Counted from the stretch's first letter, positions 1-8,282 are shown. The stretch: DNA of 64,000 bases from Streptomyces sp. 840.1 (GCF_003751445.1 NZ_RJUU01000003.1:1346365-1410364); one strand, 5' to 3'. Notes: a model not told the origin generated them from the letters alone. Made by a program: numbers and translations.

Positions 1-174
1 GAGTACACCGAGGTCAACATCTGGCGCGACCCCGACGCCGCCGCGTTCGTCCGCTCGGTGGCGGACGGGAACGAGACCGTGCCGACGGTGACCGTGGGCG
101 GGAAGGCCATGGTCAACCCGTCGAAGCGCCAGGTGATGGCGGCTGCGGCTCGGGCGCCCGGGTCGGGCGCCTGA
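1..174 (+). CDS. glutaredoxin/mycoredoxin-like protein, C-terminal part
   Basis: The reading frame is open from the first base and ends at TGA (172-174), giving the last 57 residues of a protein whose start lies outside the window. The segment TVPTVTVGG is the cis-proline loop of glutaredoxins (TVP followed by a strand and a double Gly), and the helix with RDPDAAAFVRSV just before it also fits. The active-site CxxC is outside the window, so monothiol, dithiol or mycoredoxin type cannot be told. A mycothiol-dependent redox role is inference. Confidence 0.75.
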   Translation, partial: EYTEVNIWRDPDAAAFVRSVADGNETVPTVTVGGKAMVNPSKRQVMAAAARAPGSGA

Positions 175-191
175 GCACGGGCCGTGCTCAG
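171..191. terminator. palindrome over two convergent stop codons
   Basis: A 10+10 nt inverted repeat (ctgagcacgg / ccgtgctcag, one central base) contains the TGA of the glutaredoxin-like gene and the reverse-strand TGA of the exonuclease gene. With only 13 nt between the convergent stops it can serve as a shared bidirectional terminator; no T-tract is present, as is usual in Streptomyces. Confidence 0.55.
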
Positions 192-967
192 AGGTCGAGG
201 TCGACGACGACCGGGGCGTGGTCGGACGCGCCCTTGCCCTTGCGCTCCTCGCGGTCCACATAGCTGTCCGTAACGGCGGCGGTGAAGGGGGCGTTACCGT
301 AGACGAGGTCGATCCGCATGCCCTTGTTCTTCGGGAAGCGCAGCTCGCGGTAGTCCCAGAAGGTGTACGGGCGGTCGTACTTCAGGGGGCGCGGCACGAC
401 GTCGGAGAGGCCCTCCTCGCGCAGCGCCGCGAGGGCGGCCCGCTCGGCGGGCGTGACGTGGGTGGCGCCCTCGAAGAGGGCCGGGTCCCAGACGTCCTCG
501 TCGGTCGGGGCGACGTTGTAGTCACCGATGACCGCGAACGGCAGCGCCCCCGCCGCGTCCGCCGCGACCGCCTTGCGCAGCGCCTCGAACCAGCGCAGCT
601 TGTACGCGTAGTGCTCGTGCTCAACCTCGCGGCCGTTGGGGACGTACACCGACCACAGGCGCAGCGGGCCGCAGGTCGCGCTGATCGCGCGGGGCTCCTG
701 AACGCCGTCGTACTCGGGGCCGTCCGGCAGCCCCGTCACGACGTCGGACAGGCCGGCCCGGGAGACGATCGCCACCCCGTTCCACCGGCCGGTGGCGTTG
801 ACCGCGGACTCATAGCCGAGCTCGCGGAGCGCCTCGGCGGGGAACTGCTCGGCGGTGCACTTGGTCTCCTGGATGCACAGCACGTCGGTGCCGGTGCTCT
901 CCAGCCAGGCGAGCAGCCGGGGCAGGCGGGCGGTGATCGAGTTGACGTTCCAGGTGGCGATGCGCAT
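188..967 (-). CDS. xth: exodeoxyribonuclease III (AP endonuclease family)
   Basis: A 259-residue EEP-fold nuclease for base-excision repair (AP-site cleavage and 3'-5' exonuclease). Signatures in order: the N-terminal MRIATWNVNS, the metal-binding Glu in CIQETK, YVPNG, the GDYNVAP Asp/Asn pair, RIDLVYG and the terminal catalytic SDH in GASDHAP. The frame stays open for 14 codons upstream, but the family begins at MRIATWNVN, so the ATG at 967 is chosen. Length is normal for the family. It is convergent with the glutaredoxin-like gene. Confidence 0.93.
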   Translation of the reverse strand: MRIATWNVNSITARLPRLLAWLESTGTDVLCIQETKCTAEQFPAEALRELGYESAVNATGRWNGVAIVSRAGLSDVVTGLPDGPEYDGVQEPRAISATCGPLRLWSVYVPNGREVEHEHYAYKLRWFEALRKAVAADAAGALPFAVIGDYNVAPTDEDVWDPALFEGATHVTPAERAALAALREEGLSDVVPRPLKYDRPYTFWDYRELRFPKNKGMRIDLVYGNAPFTAAVTDSYVDREERKGKGASDHAPVVVDLDL

Positions 968-1015
968 GTACGTAAACCTAGCGGCTCCCACTGACAGCCG
1001 CCGGAGCACCGCCCC

Positions 1016-1678
1016 TCACACGCCCGTGGAGTCCCCCGGCGCCAGCCGTCCGTGGTCGGTTCCGCCGAGGCCGCCGATCTGGCTGTCGTAGATCGGGCGG
1101 GCGAGATCGGTGAGCAGCGCGTCGTGGATGTCGATGGCGCGGCGCGGCGCGACCTCGCGTACGTAGTCGATGACCTCGGAGATCTTGTTCCACGGTGCCA
1201 TCACGGGGAGCATCAGCGTGTCGACCGGCCGGTCGGGCACCGTGAGCGCGTCACCGGGGTGGAAGAGCGAGCCGTCCACCAGGAAACCGATGTTGGTGAT
1301 CCGCGGGATGTCCGGGTGGATCACGGCGTGGAGTTCGCCGTGCACCTGCACGTCGAACCCGGCAGCCGTGAACGTGTCGCCGTGGCCGACGGTGTGGACG
1401 CGCCCCGGGAACGCCGCGCCCAGCTGATCGGCCACGCTGCGCAGGGTCCAGATCTCGGCACCCGGACTGGCCTCCAGGCCGGCCCGCAGCCGCTCCTCGT
1501 TGAAGTGGTCGGGGTGCTCGTGCGTGACCAGGATCGCCTCGGCGCCGACCGCGGCGTCCTGCTCCGAGAAACCGCCCGGGTCGATGACGAGTGTGCGCCC
1601 GCCCTTCTCCAGCCGGATGCAGGAGTGGGATTTCTTGGTCAGCGTGAGCGCGAACGGCTCGGGGTTCACAGCGTTCAT
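1016..1678 (-). CDS. MBL-fold metallo-hydrolase
   Basis: A 220-residue metallo-beta-lactamase-fold protein. It shows the metal-binding motif THEHPDHF, an earlier LVIDPGG strand, the downstream DALTVPDRPVD segment and a late IDIHDAL His. It resembles the YtnP/UlaG-like L-ascorbate-6-phosphate lactonase-type MBL proteins (Pfam Lactamase_B_3-like), but the substrate cannot be read from sequence. An ATG three codons upstream (1687) is an alternative start. It follows pcaL on the same strand after 13 nt, so the two are probably co-transcribed. Confidence 0.88.
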   Translation of the reverse strand: MNAVNPEPFALTLTKKSHSCIRLEKGGRTLVIDPGGFSEQDAAVGAEAILVTHEHPDHFNEERLRAGLEASPGAEIWTLRSVADQLGAAFPGRVHTVGHGDTFTAAGFDVQVHGELHAVIHPDIPRITNIGFLVDGSLFHPGDALTVPDRPVDTLMLPVMAPWNKISEVIDYVREVAPRRAIDIHDALLTDLARPIYDSQIGGLGGTDHGRLAPGDSTGV

Positions 1679-1691
1679 GTGCCCCATCCTG

Positions 1692-2993
1692 CTATGCGGG
1701 CGGTGTCGTTTCGGCCTGAATCACCGACTGCGCGATCGTGAAGGCCGCGCTCGCCGCCGGAATGCCGCAGTAGACGGCCGTCTGCAGCAGGACCTCCCGG
1801 ATCTCGGCCGGGGTGAGGCCGTTGCGCAGGGCCGCGCTGACGTGTGCGGCCAGGCTCTCCAGGTGACCGGAGGCGACCAGCGCGGTGAGCGTGACGGTAC
1901 TGCGCATGCGCCGGTCCAGCCCCTCCCTGCTCCACACCTCGCCCCAGGCGTAGCGGGTGACGAGCTCCTGGAAGTCGTCGGTGAAGCCGTCGGAGGCGGC
2001 CGTGACGCCGTCCACGTGGGCGTCCCCCAGCACCTCGCGGCGGATCCGCATGCCCTGCGGGTACGGATCGGTGCGCCCCTGCGAGGGGTCCGCGGGCCGC
2101 GCGGTGGCCGCGGTGATCTCCGCGACGGGCAGTACGGGGGCGGAGAGCCGCGGGGCGTGGGTGAGCGCCGGAATGGCCGCCTGGGTGTCCTGCCAGGCGG
2201 CGGAGAAGTGGGTGAGCAGCAGGTCGGTGACGGCTCCGGGCTGCTCGACCGGGGCCAGGTGCGAGGCGCCGGGGACCAGGGCCAGCCGGGCGTCGGGTAT
2301 GCCGGCGACCAGGGTGCGGGCGTCGCCGGGGCCGGTGACCTTGTCCTCGGCCCCGACCAGGACGAGTGTGGGGACGCCGATCCGGCCCAGTGCCCCACGG
2401 ATGTCGAAGGCGGCGAGGGCCTCGCAGGCCGCTATGTAGCAGCCGGGGTCGGTGGTCCGGACCATCTGGACGGCCCACTCCACGATGGCGGGCTGCGCGG
2501 CGGCGAACCCTGAGGTGAACCAGCGCTCGGGGGCGGCGCGGGCCATCGGCTCCAGCCCGTTGGTGCGGACGATGACCCCGCGCTGCCGGAACTCGTCGGC
2601 GCTGCCGAATCTGGCCGATGAGGCAACCAGGGCCAGCGAAGCGACCCGGTTCGGGTGCCGCAGCGCCAGTTCGGCACCGATCGCGCCGCCGATGGAGCAG
2701 CCCGCGTATCCGAAGCGCTGGACGCCCACGCCGTCGAGGGTCGCGAGCAGCCGGTCGGCGAGTTCGCCCACGGCGGTGGCCGGGCGGGCGGGTGCGCCGC
2801 CGTGGCCCGGGAGGTCGAAGCGGAAGACTCTCCAGTGCTGGGTGAGCTCGGCTATCTGCCGGTCCCACATGTGCCAGGTGGTGCCCAGGGAAGGGCCGAT
2901 CACCAGGACCGGAGCGTCTTCTGGCCCGTCAAAGCGGTATTGGAGGGTGTTCGGTAGTGTCTCGCTCACCCGCCCGACCCTCTCATCTGTCAC
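1692..2993 (-). CDS. pcaL: fused 3-oxoadipate enol-lactonase / 4-carboxymuconolactone decarboxylase
   Basis: A 433-residue two-domain enzyme. Residues about 15-265 are an alpha/beta hydrolase of the PcaD type (GPSLGTTWHMWD, DLPGHG, the nucleophile elbow GCSIGG, and GASHLAPVEQP with the catalytic His). Residues about 305-425 are a PcaC-type carboxymuconolactone decarboxylase (DGFTDDFQELVTRYAWGEVW and the helix HVSAALRNGLTPAEIREVL). The fusion is the known actinomycete PcaL arrangement that carries out two consecutive steps of the protocatechuate branch. The other pca genes are not in this window; the adjacent gene is an MBL hydrolase. Confidence 0.93.
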   Translation of the reverse strand: MTDERVGRVSETLPNTLQYRFDGPEDAPVLVIGPSLGTTWHMWDRQIAELTQHWRVFRFDLPGHGGAPARPATAVGELADRLLATLDGVGVQRFGYAGCSIGGAIGAELALRHPNRVASLALVASSARFGSADEFRQRGVIVRTNGLEPMARAAPERWFTSGFAAAQPAIVEWAVQMVRTTDPGCYIAACEALAAFDIRGALGRIGVPTLVLVGAEDKVTGPGDARTLVAGIPDARLALVPGASHLAPVEQPGAVTDLLLTHFSAAWQDTQAAIPALTHAPRLSAPVLPVAEITAATARPADPSQGRTDPYPQGMRIRREVLGDAHVDGVTAASDGFTDDFQELVTRYAWGEVWSREGLDRRMRSTVTLTALVASGHLESLAAHVSAALRNGLTPAEIREVLLQTAVYCGIPAASAAFTIAQSVIQAETTPPA

Positions 2994-3304
2994 GAGATGT
3001 CACACCGCCGGGGTGGACCCGGCCGAGGTGGACCGGCCGAGCTTGCTGCGCTCCGGCACCGGCAGGTCTGCTCGCAGTGGTCCGAGCGCGAGACGCTCGA
3101 GGCACGGGGCGTGGTTCACCGCCCAGGCGAGTACGACTCAGCGTCTCACCGGCCCGGTACGTTCCTGGCGGCCCCGGATCGCACCCCCACCGGGGGTCTC
3201 CGGGGCCGAGCCCGGCAGCGTCCCTGCCGGGCGCCAGGATTCCGCACCGCGCAAATAACTTGGTTCCTGTCACCGAATCGACGAGAACTCATGGAAGGCC
3301 GGGT
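2994..3304. other. non-coding gap between pcaL and DUF6131 gene
   Basis: No convincing gene is seen in either strand. Two compact hairpins are visible: a C5/G5 stem at 3183-3197 and a 9-bp stem gcccggcag/ctgccgggc with a 5-nt loop at 3210-3232. Both lie downstream of the minus-strand DUF6131 gene and could terminate it. The pcaL promoter should lie near 3000. Confidence 0.5.
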
Positions 3305-3460
3305 CTAGAAGTAATGCTTGCGCCCGCCGACCTTGCGTCCGGTGGAGCCGAGGATCCACAGTACGGCGCCCACGACGACGAGAATTCCACCGACGGTAGT
3401 CAGCAGCGAAACGCCGACGAGCAGGCCGACTATGAGCAGAATCGCACCGAGAAGAATCAT
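3305..3460 (-). CDS. small membrane protein, DUF6131 type
   Basis: A 51-residue protein that a length cut-off would miss. It starts MILLGAILLIVGLLVGV, has two predicted hydrophobic segments (about residues 2-20 and 24-42), and ends with the conserved basic/aromatic tail GSTGRKVGGRKHYF. That layout and tail match the DUF6131 family of short streptomycete membrane proteins. In-frame ATGs at 3472 and 3475 would add 4 or 5 residues (MMGND-). Function is unknown. Confidence 0.8.
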   Translation of the reverse strand: MILLGAILLIVGLLVGVSLLTTVGGILVVVGAVLWILGSTGRKVGGRKHYF

Positions 3461-3832
3461 GTCATTTCCCATCATCAGTTTCTTGTGCCGCGTACGAGAA
3501 TCCGCTGTGCAGCGGGCTCAGCGCAATCGGCCGGTTCATTCTGGCTGTCTTCGCATCGAAAGTAACTGGATTACTGTCTCGCCCTCCGTCTGCCCTGCGC
3601 CTGCGGGCTCACACATCCCTTTCCGATCCAAAGCCGAGTCGGGGTGAATCACGGTGCCGGGAAGCGGGCCCCGTCGCGGGGCCGACCGCCGGCCTGCCCC
3701 CCGTTTCGCAGCCCCCCGGCTACCCCGTCCCAGGGCGGTTGCAAACTTCGTAGATCGTGCGGGAGTGTTTCCGTACAGCAAACTTTCTCCGAGTTGATGA
3801 GGTGAGGGATTCGCGCAGCGGGTCCTCTGTGT
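3461..3832. other. non-coding region upstream of phosphatase operon
   Basis: A divergent intergenic stretch between the DUF6131 gene and the SpoIIE-type phosphatase gene. It should carry both promoters. No operator, riboswitch or small gene is obvious on reading; a GC-rich patch around 3655-3740 is followed by a more AT-rich segment (3775-3790) that is the likeliest place for the phosphatase promoter. Confidence 0.35.
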
Positions 3833-5485
3833 ATGGGTATTTCGACCCAAGGTGCAGTCGGCGTGGGCGGTCGGGCGAGCTCCCCGTGGAGTGCCGTCCC
3901 CTGGCCGGTGTTGATCGTGGACGCCGGGGGCGCCCTGGTGCTCGTGAACGACACAGCGGGGGCCCTCCTGCCCCGGGCCCGGCCGGGTGCCGTAATGGCG
4001 GATGCCGTTCCCGCCTGGTTGTGGCGTGCGCACGAGAGAGTCAGTGCACGGTCCCAGGAGTCCACCGAACGCGAGGTGTTCTCGGGCGCCGTGAGCGGGC
4101 GGACCTTCGAGGCGCATCCGACCGTTCACGCTGATGACACCGTGGCGTGGTGGCTGATCGATGACACGGACTGCCGCCTGGCGCGTGAAGCGCTGGCGAT
4201 GGAGCGCGAGCGCACCGCGTTTCTGACGCATTCGTCGAACCTGTTGCTCTCGTCCCTCAACCTGGACCGGTGCATGGACGTCACCGCGCAGATGGCTGCC
4301 GAACACCTCGCCGACGCGGCCCTGGTCATCGTCCCCTCCCGGGTCCACCACCTGCCGATGGTGACCTGTCTGCGCGGTGGTAACTCCTCGATGTCGCACC
4401 CTCGGGTCGATCCGGCTGAAGTGCCGGGCCTGGCAGAGGCGTTGCAGGGGTTCCCGCCGGTGCCGTCCCGCTGGCTCGACCCTGCCGTCGCCCCTGCGTG
4501 GCTGGTGCCCGAGGGGTTCGGGCAGGTCGGTTCGATCGTGATCACGCCGCTGCCGGGGCACGGGGTGCCGGCGGGAGCGCTCGTGCTGCTGCGGCATTCG
4601 GAGAACCCGGCGTTCACCGAACGCGAGGAGGTGTTCGCCCGGCTGTTCGCCGCGCGGGCGGGGGCCGCCATGTCGGCCGCCCGCCTGTACGCGGAGCAGT
4701 CGGCGATCACGGAAGTCCTGATGCGTGAACTGCTCCCGCCCGCCCTCCAACAAGTGGCCGGGGTCGATTACGCCGGTGGGTACCGGCCTTCCGAGGACCA
4801 CGAGCGGATCGGCGGCGACTTCTACGACGTACACCCTTCGGTGACCGAGGGTGAGGCTTCGCTGGTGGTGCTGGGGGACGTGTGCGGCAAGGGGCTGGAA
4901 GCCGCGGTGCTGACGGGCAAGATCCGCAACACCCTGCACGCCCTGCTGCCCATGGCCGGTGACCACCAGCGGATGCTCAGTCTGCTCAACACATCGCTCC
5001 TGAACTCCCACCACACCCGCTTCGCGACGCTGGTCCTGGCCTCGGCGATCCGTGAGGGGCACGAGGTGCGGCTGACGCTGACCAGTGCCGGGCACCTCGC
5101 ACCGCTGATCCTGCGGACCGACGGCGAGGTGGAGGAAGCGGAGACGCTGGGCACTCTGGTCGGGGCGATCCCCGACGCCCGCTCCAGCAGCACGGCGCTC
5201 ACGCTGGCGCCCGGGGAGACCTGCGTCCTCTACACGGACGGGATCACCGAGGCCCGCGGCGGGCCCCTCGGCGAGACACTGTTCGGTGAGGAGCGTCTGC
5301 GCCGCTCGCTGTCCGAGTGCACGGGCATGCCGGCGGAGGGGATCGTGGAGCGGATCCAGATGCTCGCCTCGGAGTGGGTCGGCAAGGGCCGCCACGACGA
5401 CATGGCCATCGTGGTGATCTCCGCTCCCCGCTCCCACCACCTGAGTGCGGTGAACGGTCACACTCGGGGCAGGTACACCGCATGA
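3833..5485 (+). CDS. PP2C/SpoIIE-type serine phosphatase with PAS- and GAF-like sensors
   Basis: A 550-residue signalling phosphatase. Residues about 15-110 look like a PAS sensor (WPVLIVDAGGALVLVNDTAG), about 125-295 a GAF-like domain, and about 310-540 a SpoIIE/RsbU-type PP2C domain with the metal motifs GGDFYDVH and LGDVCGKG, the late YTDGITEARG and GRHDDMAIVVI. Such enzymes dephosphorylate STAS anti-sigma antagonists in partner switching. The next gene overlaps by ATGA and the STAS protein is two genes down, so its substrate is probably that protein. The start ATG has no strong ribosome-binding site; no better start is seen. Confidence 0.9.
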   Translation: MGISTQGAVGVGGRASSPWSAVPWPVLIVDAGGALVLVNDTAGALLPRARPGAVMADAVPAWLWRAHERVSARSQESTEREVFSGAVSGRTFEAHPTVHADDTVAWWLIDDTDCRLAREALAMERERTAFLTHSSNLLLSSLNLDRCMDVTAQMAAEHLADAALVIVPSRVHHLPMVTCLRGGNSSMSHPRVDPAEVPGLAEALQGFPPVPSRWLDPAVAPAWLVPEGFGQVGSIVITPLPGHGVPAGALVLLRHSENPAFTEREEVFARLFAARAGAAMSAARLYAEQSAITEVLMRELLPPALQQVAGVDYAGGYRPSEDHERIGGDFYDVHPSVTEGEASLVVLGDVCGKGLEAAVLTGKIRNTLHALLPMAGDHQRMLSLLNTSLLNSHHTRFATLVLASAIREGHEVRLTLTSAGHLAPLILRTDGEVEEAETLGTLVGAIPDARSSSTALTLAPGETCVLYTDGITEARGGPLGETLFGEERLRRSLSECTGMPAEGIVERIQMLASEWVGKGRHDDMAIVVISAPRSHHLSAVNGHTRGRYTA

Positions 5486-6576
5486 GCCCTAACGCCTTCC
5501 ACTCCGCACAGAACGGCCGAACACCCCGACGGTGGGTGGATGAGTTGTGGAAGGCCGTCACGGACGGGGACGAGCACGCCGCGACCGAGGTGGTGACGAG
5601 CGCCCTGGAAGAGGGCCTCGACGCGGAGAGCGTACTGCTCGACGTCATCGCCCGGGTGCAGGGCAGGGTGGGCGAGGAATGGGCCGCGAACCGCCTCAGC
5701 GTCGCCTCTGAACACACCGCCACCGCGATCAACGACCGCGCCGTGGCCGCACTGGCCCTGCACCCCGCCTCCCGCACCACCGCCGATCGGGGAAGGATCA
5801 CGGTGGCCTGCGTCGACGGCGAGTGGCACGCCCTGCCGGCCCGCATTCTGGCCGAGGTACTGAAACTGAGGGGCTGGCACGTGGACTACCTCGGAGCACA
5901 GGTGCCCACTCCGCACCTGATCGCGCATCTGCACCGCACCAACTGCGACGCGGTCGCGCTCTCCAGCTCGATCGCCACCCGGCTGCCCACCGCTCACGCC
6001 GCGATCACCGCCTGCCAGGCCGTCGGCGTACCCGTGCTCGTCGGCGGTGCCGCCTTCGGGGCCGACGGCCGCTACGCCCGCCTGCTGGGCGCCGATGACT
6101 GGGCACCCGATGCCCGCGCCGCCGCCGAACGTCTCGCCCTCGGCCCGCTGCCCCGTCCACAGCCGCACCACCAGCCGATCGACGACCTGCCCCACCTGGC
6201 CGACCAGGAATTCACCCTGGTCGCCCGCAACAGCACGACCCTGGTCCGTGCGGCCTTCACCGGACTGGAGTCCCGCTTCCCCGCGATGCGCGCCTACAGC
6301 GACCAGCAGCGTGAACACACCGCGGCGGACCTCGTCCACATCGTGGAGTTCCTCGGTATCGCCCTCTACACCGGCGACGACGACCTCTTCGCGGACTTCC
6401 TCGCCTGGACCAGCGGCATCCTCGCCGCTCGCAACGTTCCGCCGCACAGCCTGCCGCCGGCCCTGCAGATCCTCGCCGACGAGTTGAGGGACTTCCCCCG
6501 CGCCACCCGGATCCTCCGGCTCGGCATCGAACGCCTCACCTCCGCCGCCCTCGTCCCTGCCGGGAACACCGCATGA
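5482..6576 (+). CDS. cobalamin-binding sensor protein with CarH-like helical bundle
   Basis: A 364-residue protein; the start overlaps the phosphatase stop (ATGA). Residues 15-95 form a four-helix bundle carrying W67-x9-E77-H78, the Wx9EH signature known from the B12 photoreceptors CarH/LitR. Residues 104-215 are a Rossmann-like B12-binding domain (RITVACVDGEWHALPARIL, LGAQVPT, ALSSS, VPVLVGGAAFG). The usual DxHxxG appears as E114-W-H116-A-L-P119: the histidine is kept, the flanking residues differ. The C-terminal 140 residues are helical and unassigned. No MerR-type DNA-binding domain is present, so it should act through protein contacts. Sensing of light via adenosylcobalamin is inference. 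Confidence 0.88.
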   Translation: MSPNAFHSAQNGRTPRRWVDELWKAVTDGDEHAATEVVTSALEEGLDAESVLLDVIARVQGRVGEEWAANRLSVASEHTATAINDRAVAALALHPASRTTADRGRITVACVDGEWHALPARILAEVLKLRGWHVDYLGAQVPTPHLIAHLHRTNCDAVALSSSIATRLPTAHAAITACQAVGVPVLVGGAAFGADGRYARLLGADDWAPDARAAAERLALGPLPRPQPHHQPIDDLPHLADQEFTLVARNSTTLVRAAFTGLESRFPAMRAYSDQQREHTAADLVHIVEFLGIALYTGDDDLFADFLAWTSGILAARNVPPHSLPPALQILADELRDFPRATRILRLGIERLTSAALVPAGNTA

Positions 6577-6992
6577 CTACGACGCCCCCCAGCCACCTGC
6601 GCCTGACGACCGTGGACTCCGAGACCACTGTCCGCATCGAAATCCAGGGCGACCTCGACTTCGACAACGCCGACCAGCTCCTGGCCACGGCCAACGGCAA
6701 GCTCGCCGACAACCCCCACCTGCTCGACCTCCACCTCCACTTCGCGGGACTCGGCACCACCGATTCCATGGGCCTCTCGATCCTGTTGATGATCCGCCGC
6801 CGCGCCACCGAGGCCGGCGTCCGCCTCCACCTGGACGAGCGCCCTTCGGCCCTGGACCGCATGCTGAGGATCACCGGCACGCTCGCCCACCTCACGGCCC
6901 TGCCCACCGGCGGTGCCGACGACTCCGCCGGCGCCGAAGAACAGCACCTCAGACGCGGACCGGGCGACGCGGGGCCGGACCACAGCGCCTGA
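6573..6992 (+). CDS. STAS-domain anti-sigma factor antagonist
   Basis: A 139-residue SpoIIAA/RsbV-like protein; residues about 10-105 are a STAS fold (VRIEIQGDLDFDNADQL, LDLHLHFAGLGTTDSMGL). The expected phosphorylation site is S65 in the GTTDSMG turn. In this family the unphosphorylated form sequesters an anti-sigma kinase; a SpoIIE-type phosphatase reactivates it. It overlaps the B12-sensor gene by ATGA. No cognate kinase gene lies next to it, so the kinase must be encoded elsewhere. The last 30 residues are an extra polar tail. Confidence 0.9.
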   Translation: MTTTPPSHLRLTTVDSETTVRIEIQGDLDFDNADQLLATANGKLADNPHLLDLHLHFAGLGTTDSMGLSILLMIRRRATEAGVRLHLDERPSALDRMLRITGTLAHLTALPTGGADDSAGAEEQHLRRGPGDAGPDHSA

Positions 6993-7044
6993 TGCCCGCG
7001 CCCCGGGGCATGGACAGGTCACCAGCTGAGCCGATGGGAATCAC

Positions 7045-7521
7045 GTGCCGCAAGAACCCGCCGCGCAAGCACTCACCCGGGACGCCGCCCGCGCCGTCTC
7101 CCGTGTCATCGAACTCCTCGACATCCCGCTGGAACGCGTTCGCGGAACGACACATCCGGCTCCCCTGTCGACCTCACAACTTCACCTGCTCTGTCTCGTC
7201 GACCGCGACGACGGAATCCGCATGCGCGCCCTCGGTCAGCTCCTCGACACGGCGCCCTCCTCGGTCAGCCGCATGTGCGACCGCCTGCAGACCATGGGAC
7301 TCCTCGAACGACGCCCATGCCCGCACAGCCGCCGCGAAGTGGTCCTGCGCCTGACCGGAGCGGGAAAGTCCCACCTCGAAGCGGTCCGCACCCAACGCGA
7401 AACCGCGCTGCTCCACGTCATCGGGGCCCTGCGGAGCACGGAACGCCGGGCACTGACCAAAGGACTGACGGCCTTGCACACGGCTCTCTGCGCAGCCGCC
7501 GACACGAAGGCCGAGGGCTGA
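7045..7521 (+). CDS. MarR-family transcriptional regulator
   Basis: A 158-residue protein starting at GTG. It contains a winged helix (LHLLCLVDRDDGIRMRALGQLL, then recognition-helix region DTAPSSVSRMCDRLQTMGLLERR and wing REVVLRLT), typical for MarR dimers. It lies 52 nt after the STAS gene in the same direction, so it is probably the last gene of the sensor/phosphatase/STAS operon. Ligand and target are unknown. Confidence 0.88.
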   Translation: MPQEPAAQALTRDAARAVSRVIELLDIPLERVRGTTHPAPLSTSQLHLLCLVDRDDGIRMRALGQLLDTAPSSVSRMCDRLQTMGLLERRPCPHSRREVVLRLTGAGKSHLEAVRTQRETALLHVIGALRSTERRALTKGLTALHTALCAAADTKAEG

Positions 7522-7870
7522 ACCCCGGCTGCTCCTGCCCGGACAGCGCGAACCGGGAATGGTGATTGCGCGCCAATACCGCCGCACACAAACAAATGGT
7601 TTCTATTATTCTCGTTCACCGCTGGTAGACCGCACAGCAGATTGTTCCGGACGCGCCCCGACGTGACTACGGCGCAGTGCGTACTGCACCGTCTCACTCT
7701 TCTCCCGTTCCTGGAGCTTCTCCCGTTCCTGGAGAAAAACCATGTGTGAGGGGAGCAGCACGGGGCACGCGATTTACACGGAACGCCGTCACTGCAATTC
7801 GGGTGACGCCGTACCGGCTCAACGGCCAATGCCCTTGAGTGAACCCGAGTCTCAATGAGGGAGCCGTTAT
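7522..7870. other. non-coding region upstream of PRC-barrel gene
   Basis: A 349-nt gap with an AT-richer core (7590-7620, unusual against this background) that is a plausible promoter, and a perfect 18-bp tandem duplication listed separately. No small gene is convincing. Confidence 0.4.
7699..7734. repeat. two perfect tandem copies of an 18-bp unit
   Basis: The unit cttctcccgttcctggag occurs twice head to tail (7699-7716 and 7717-7734), 137 nt before the PRC-barrel start codon. It may be a duplicated regulatory site or a simple slippage duplication. Confidence 0.85.
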
Positions 7871-8224
7871 ATGAGTGACAACATCTGGGGCTACCAGCCG
7901 ACCACCGGCCACACCGCGGGCACCGACCTGATCGGTTACAAGGTCGAGGCGACCGACGGAAGCGTCGGCAAGGTCGACAAGCACTCGGACGACGTCAACT
8001 CCGCGTACCTCGTGGTCGATACCGGTGTCTGGATCTTCGGCAAGCACGTACTGCTGCCCGCCGGCACGGTACGCACCATCGACACGGCCGAGCGGAAGAT
8101 CCTCGTCGACCTCACCAAGGACCAGATCAAGCACTCGCCCGAGTTCGACAAGGACAAGCATGTGGGAGACGCGGGATACCACGAGCAGGTCGGCGGCTAC
8201 TACCAGAGCCACCGCCGCTCCTGA
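7871..8224 (+). CDS. PRC-barrel domain protein
   Basis: A 117-residue soluble protein. Residues about 20-90 form a PRC-barrel (DLIGYKVEATDGSVGKVDKH, AYLVVDTGVWIFGKHVLLPAGTV), followed by a charged tail ending in Tyr/Gly/His-rich residues. An SD-like ggag lies 9 nt before the ATG. In actinomycetes such proteins are abundant and often stress-related; a precise role is not known. It is monocistronic, with a strong hairpin just after the stop. Confidence 0.88.
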   Translation: MSDNIWGYQPTTGHTAGTDLIGYKVEATDGSVGKVDKHSDDVNSAYLVVDTGVWIFGKHVLLPAGTVRTIDTAERKILVDLTKDQIKHSPEFDKDKHVGDAGYHEQVGGYYQSHRRS

Positions 8225-8246
8225 GCGCACCGCACCACGTCATGAG

Positions 8247-8282
8247 GCGGGGCCGGCCAGACTCGTTCTGCGCCGGCCCCGC
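8247..8282 (+). terminator. strong hairpin terminator after PRC-barrel gene
   Basis: A perfect 11-bp stem (gcggggccggc / gccggccccgc) with a 14-nt loop lies 22 nt after the stop codon, followed by ttctgttc. Confidence 0.8.

Noticed and set aside
3536..5461. A 641-codon minus-strand frame opposite the phosphatase
   Set aside because: His/Arg/Gln-rich composition and lack of motifs mark a GC-bias shadow; the plus-strand gene has clear PP2C motifs.
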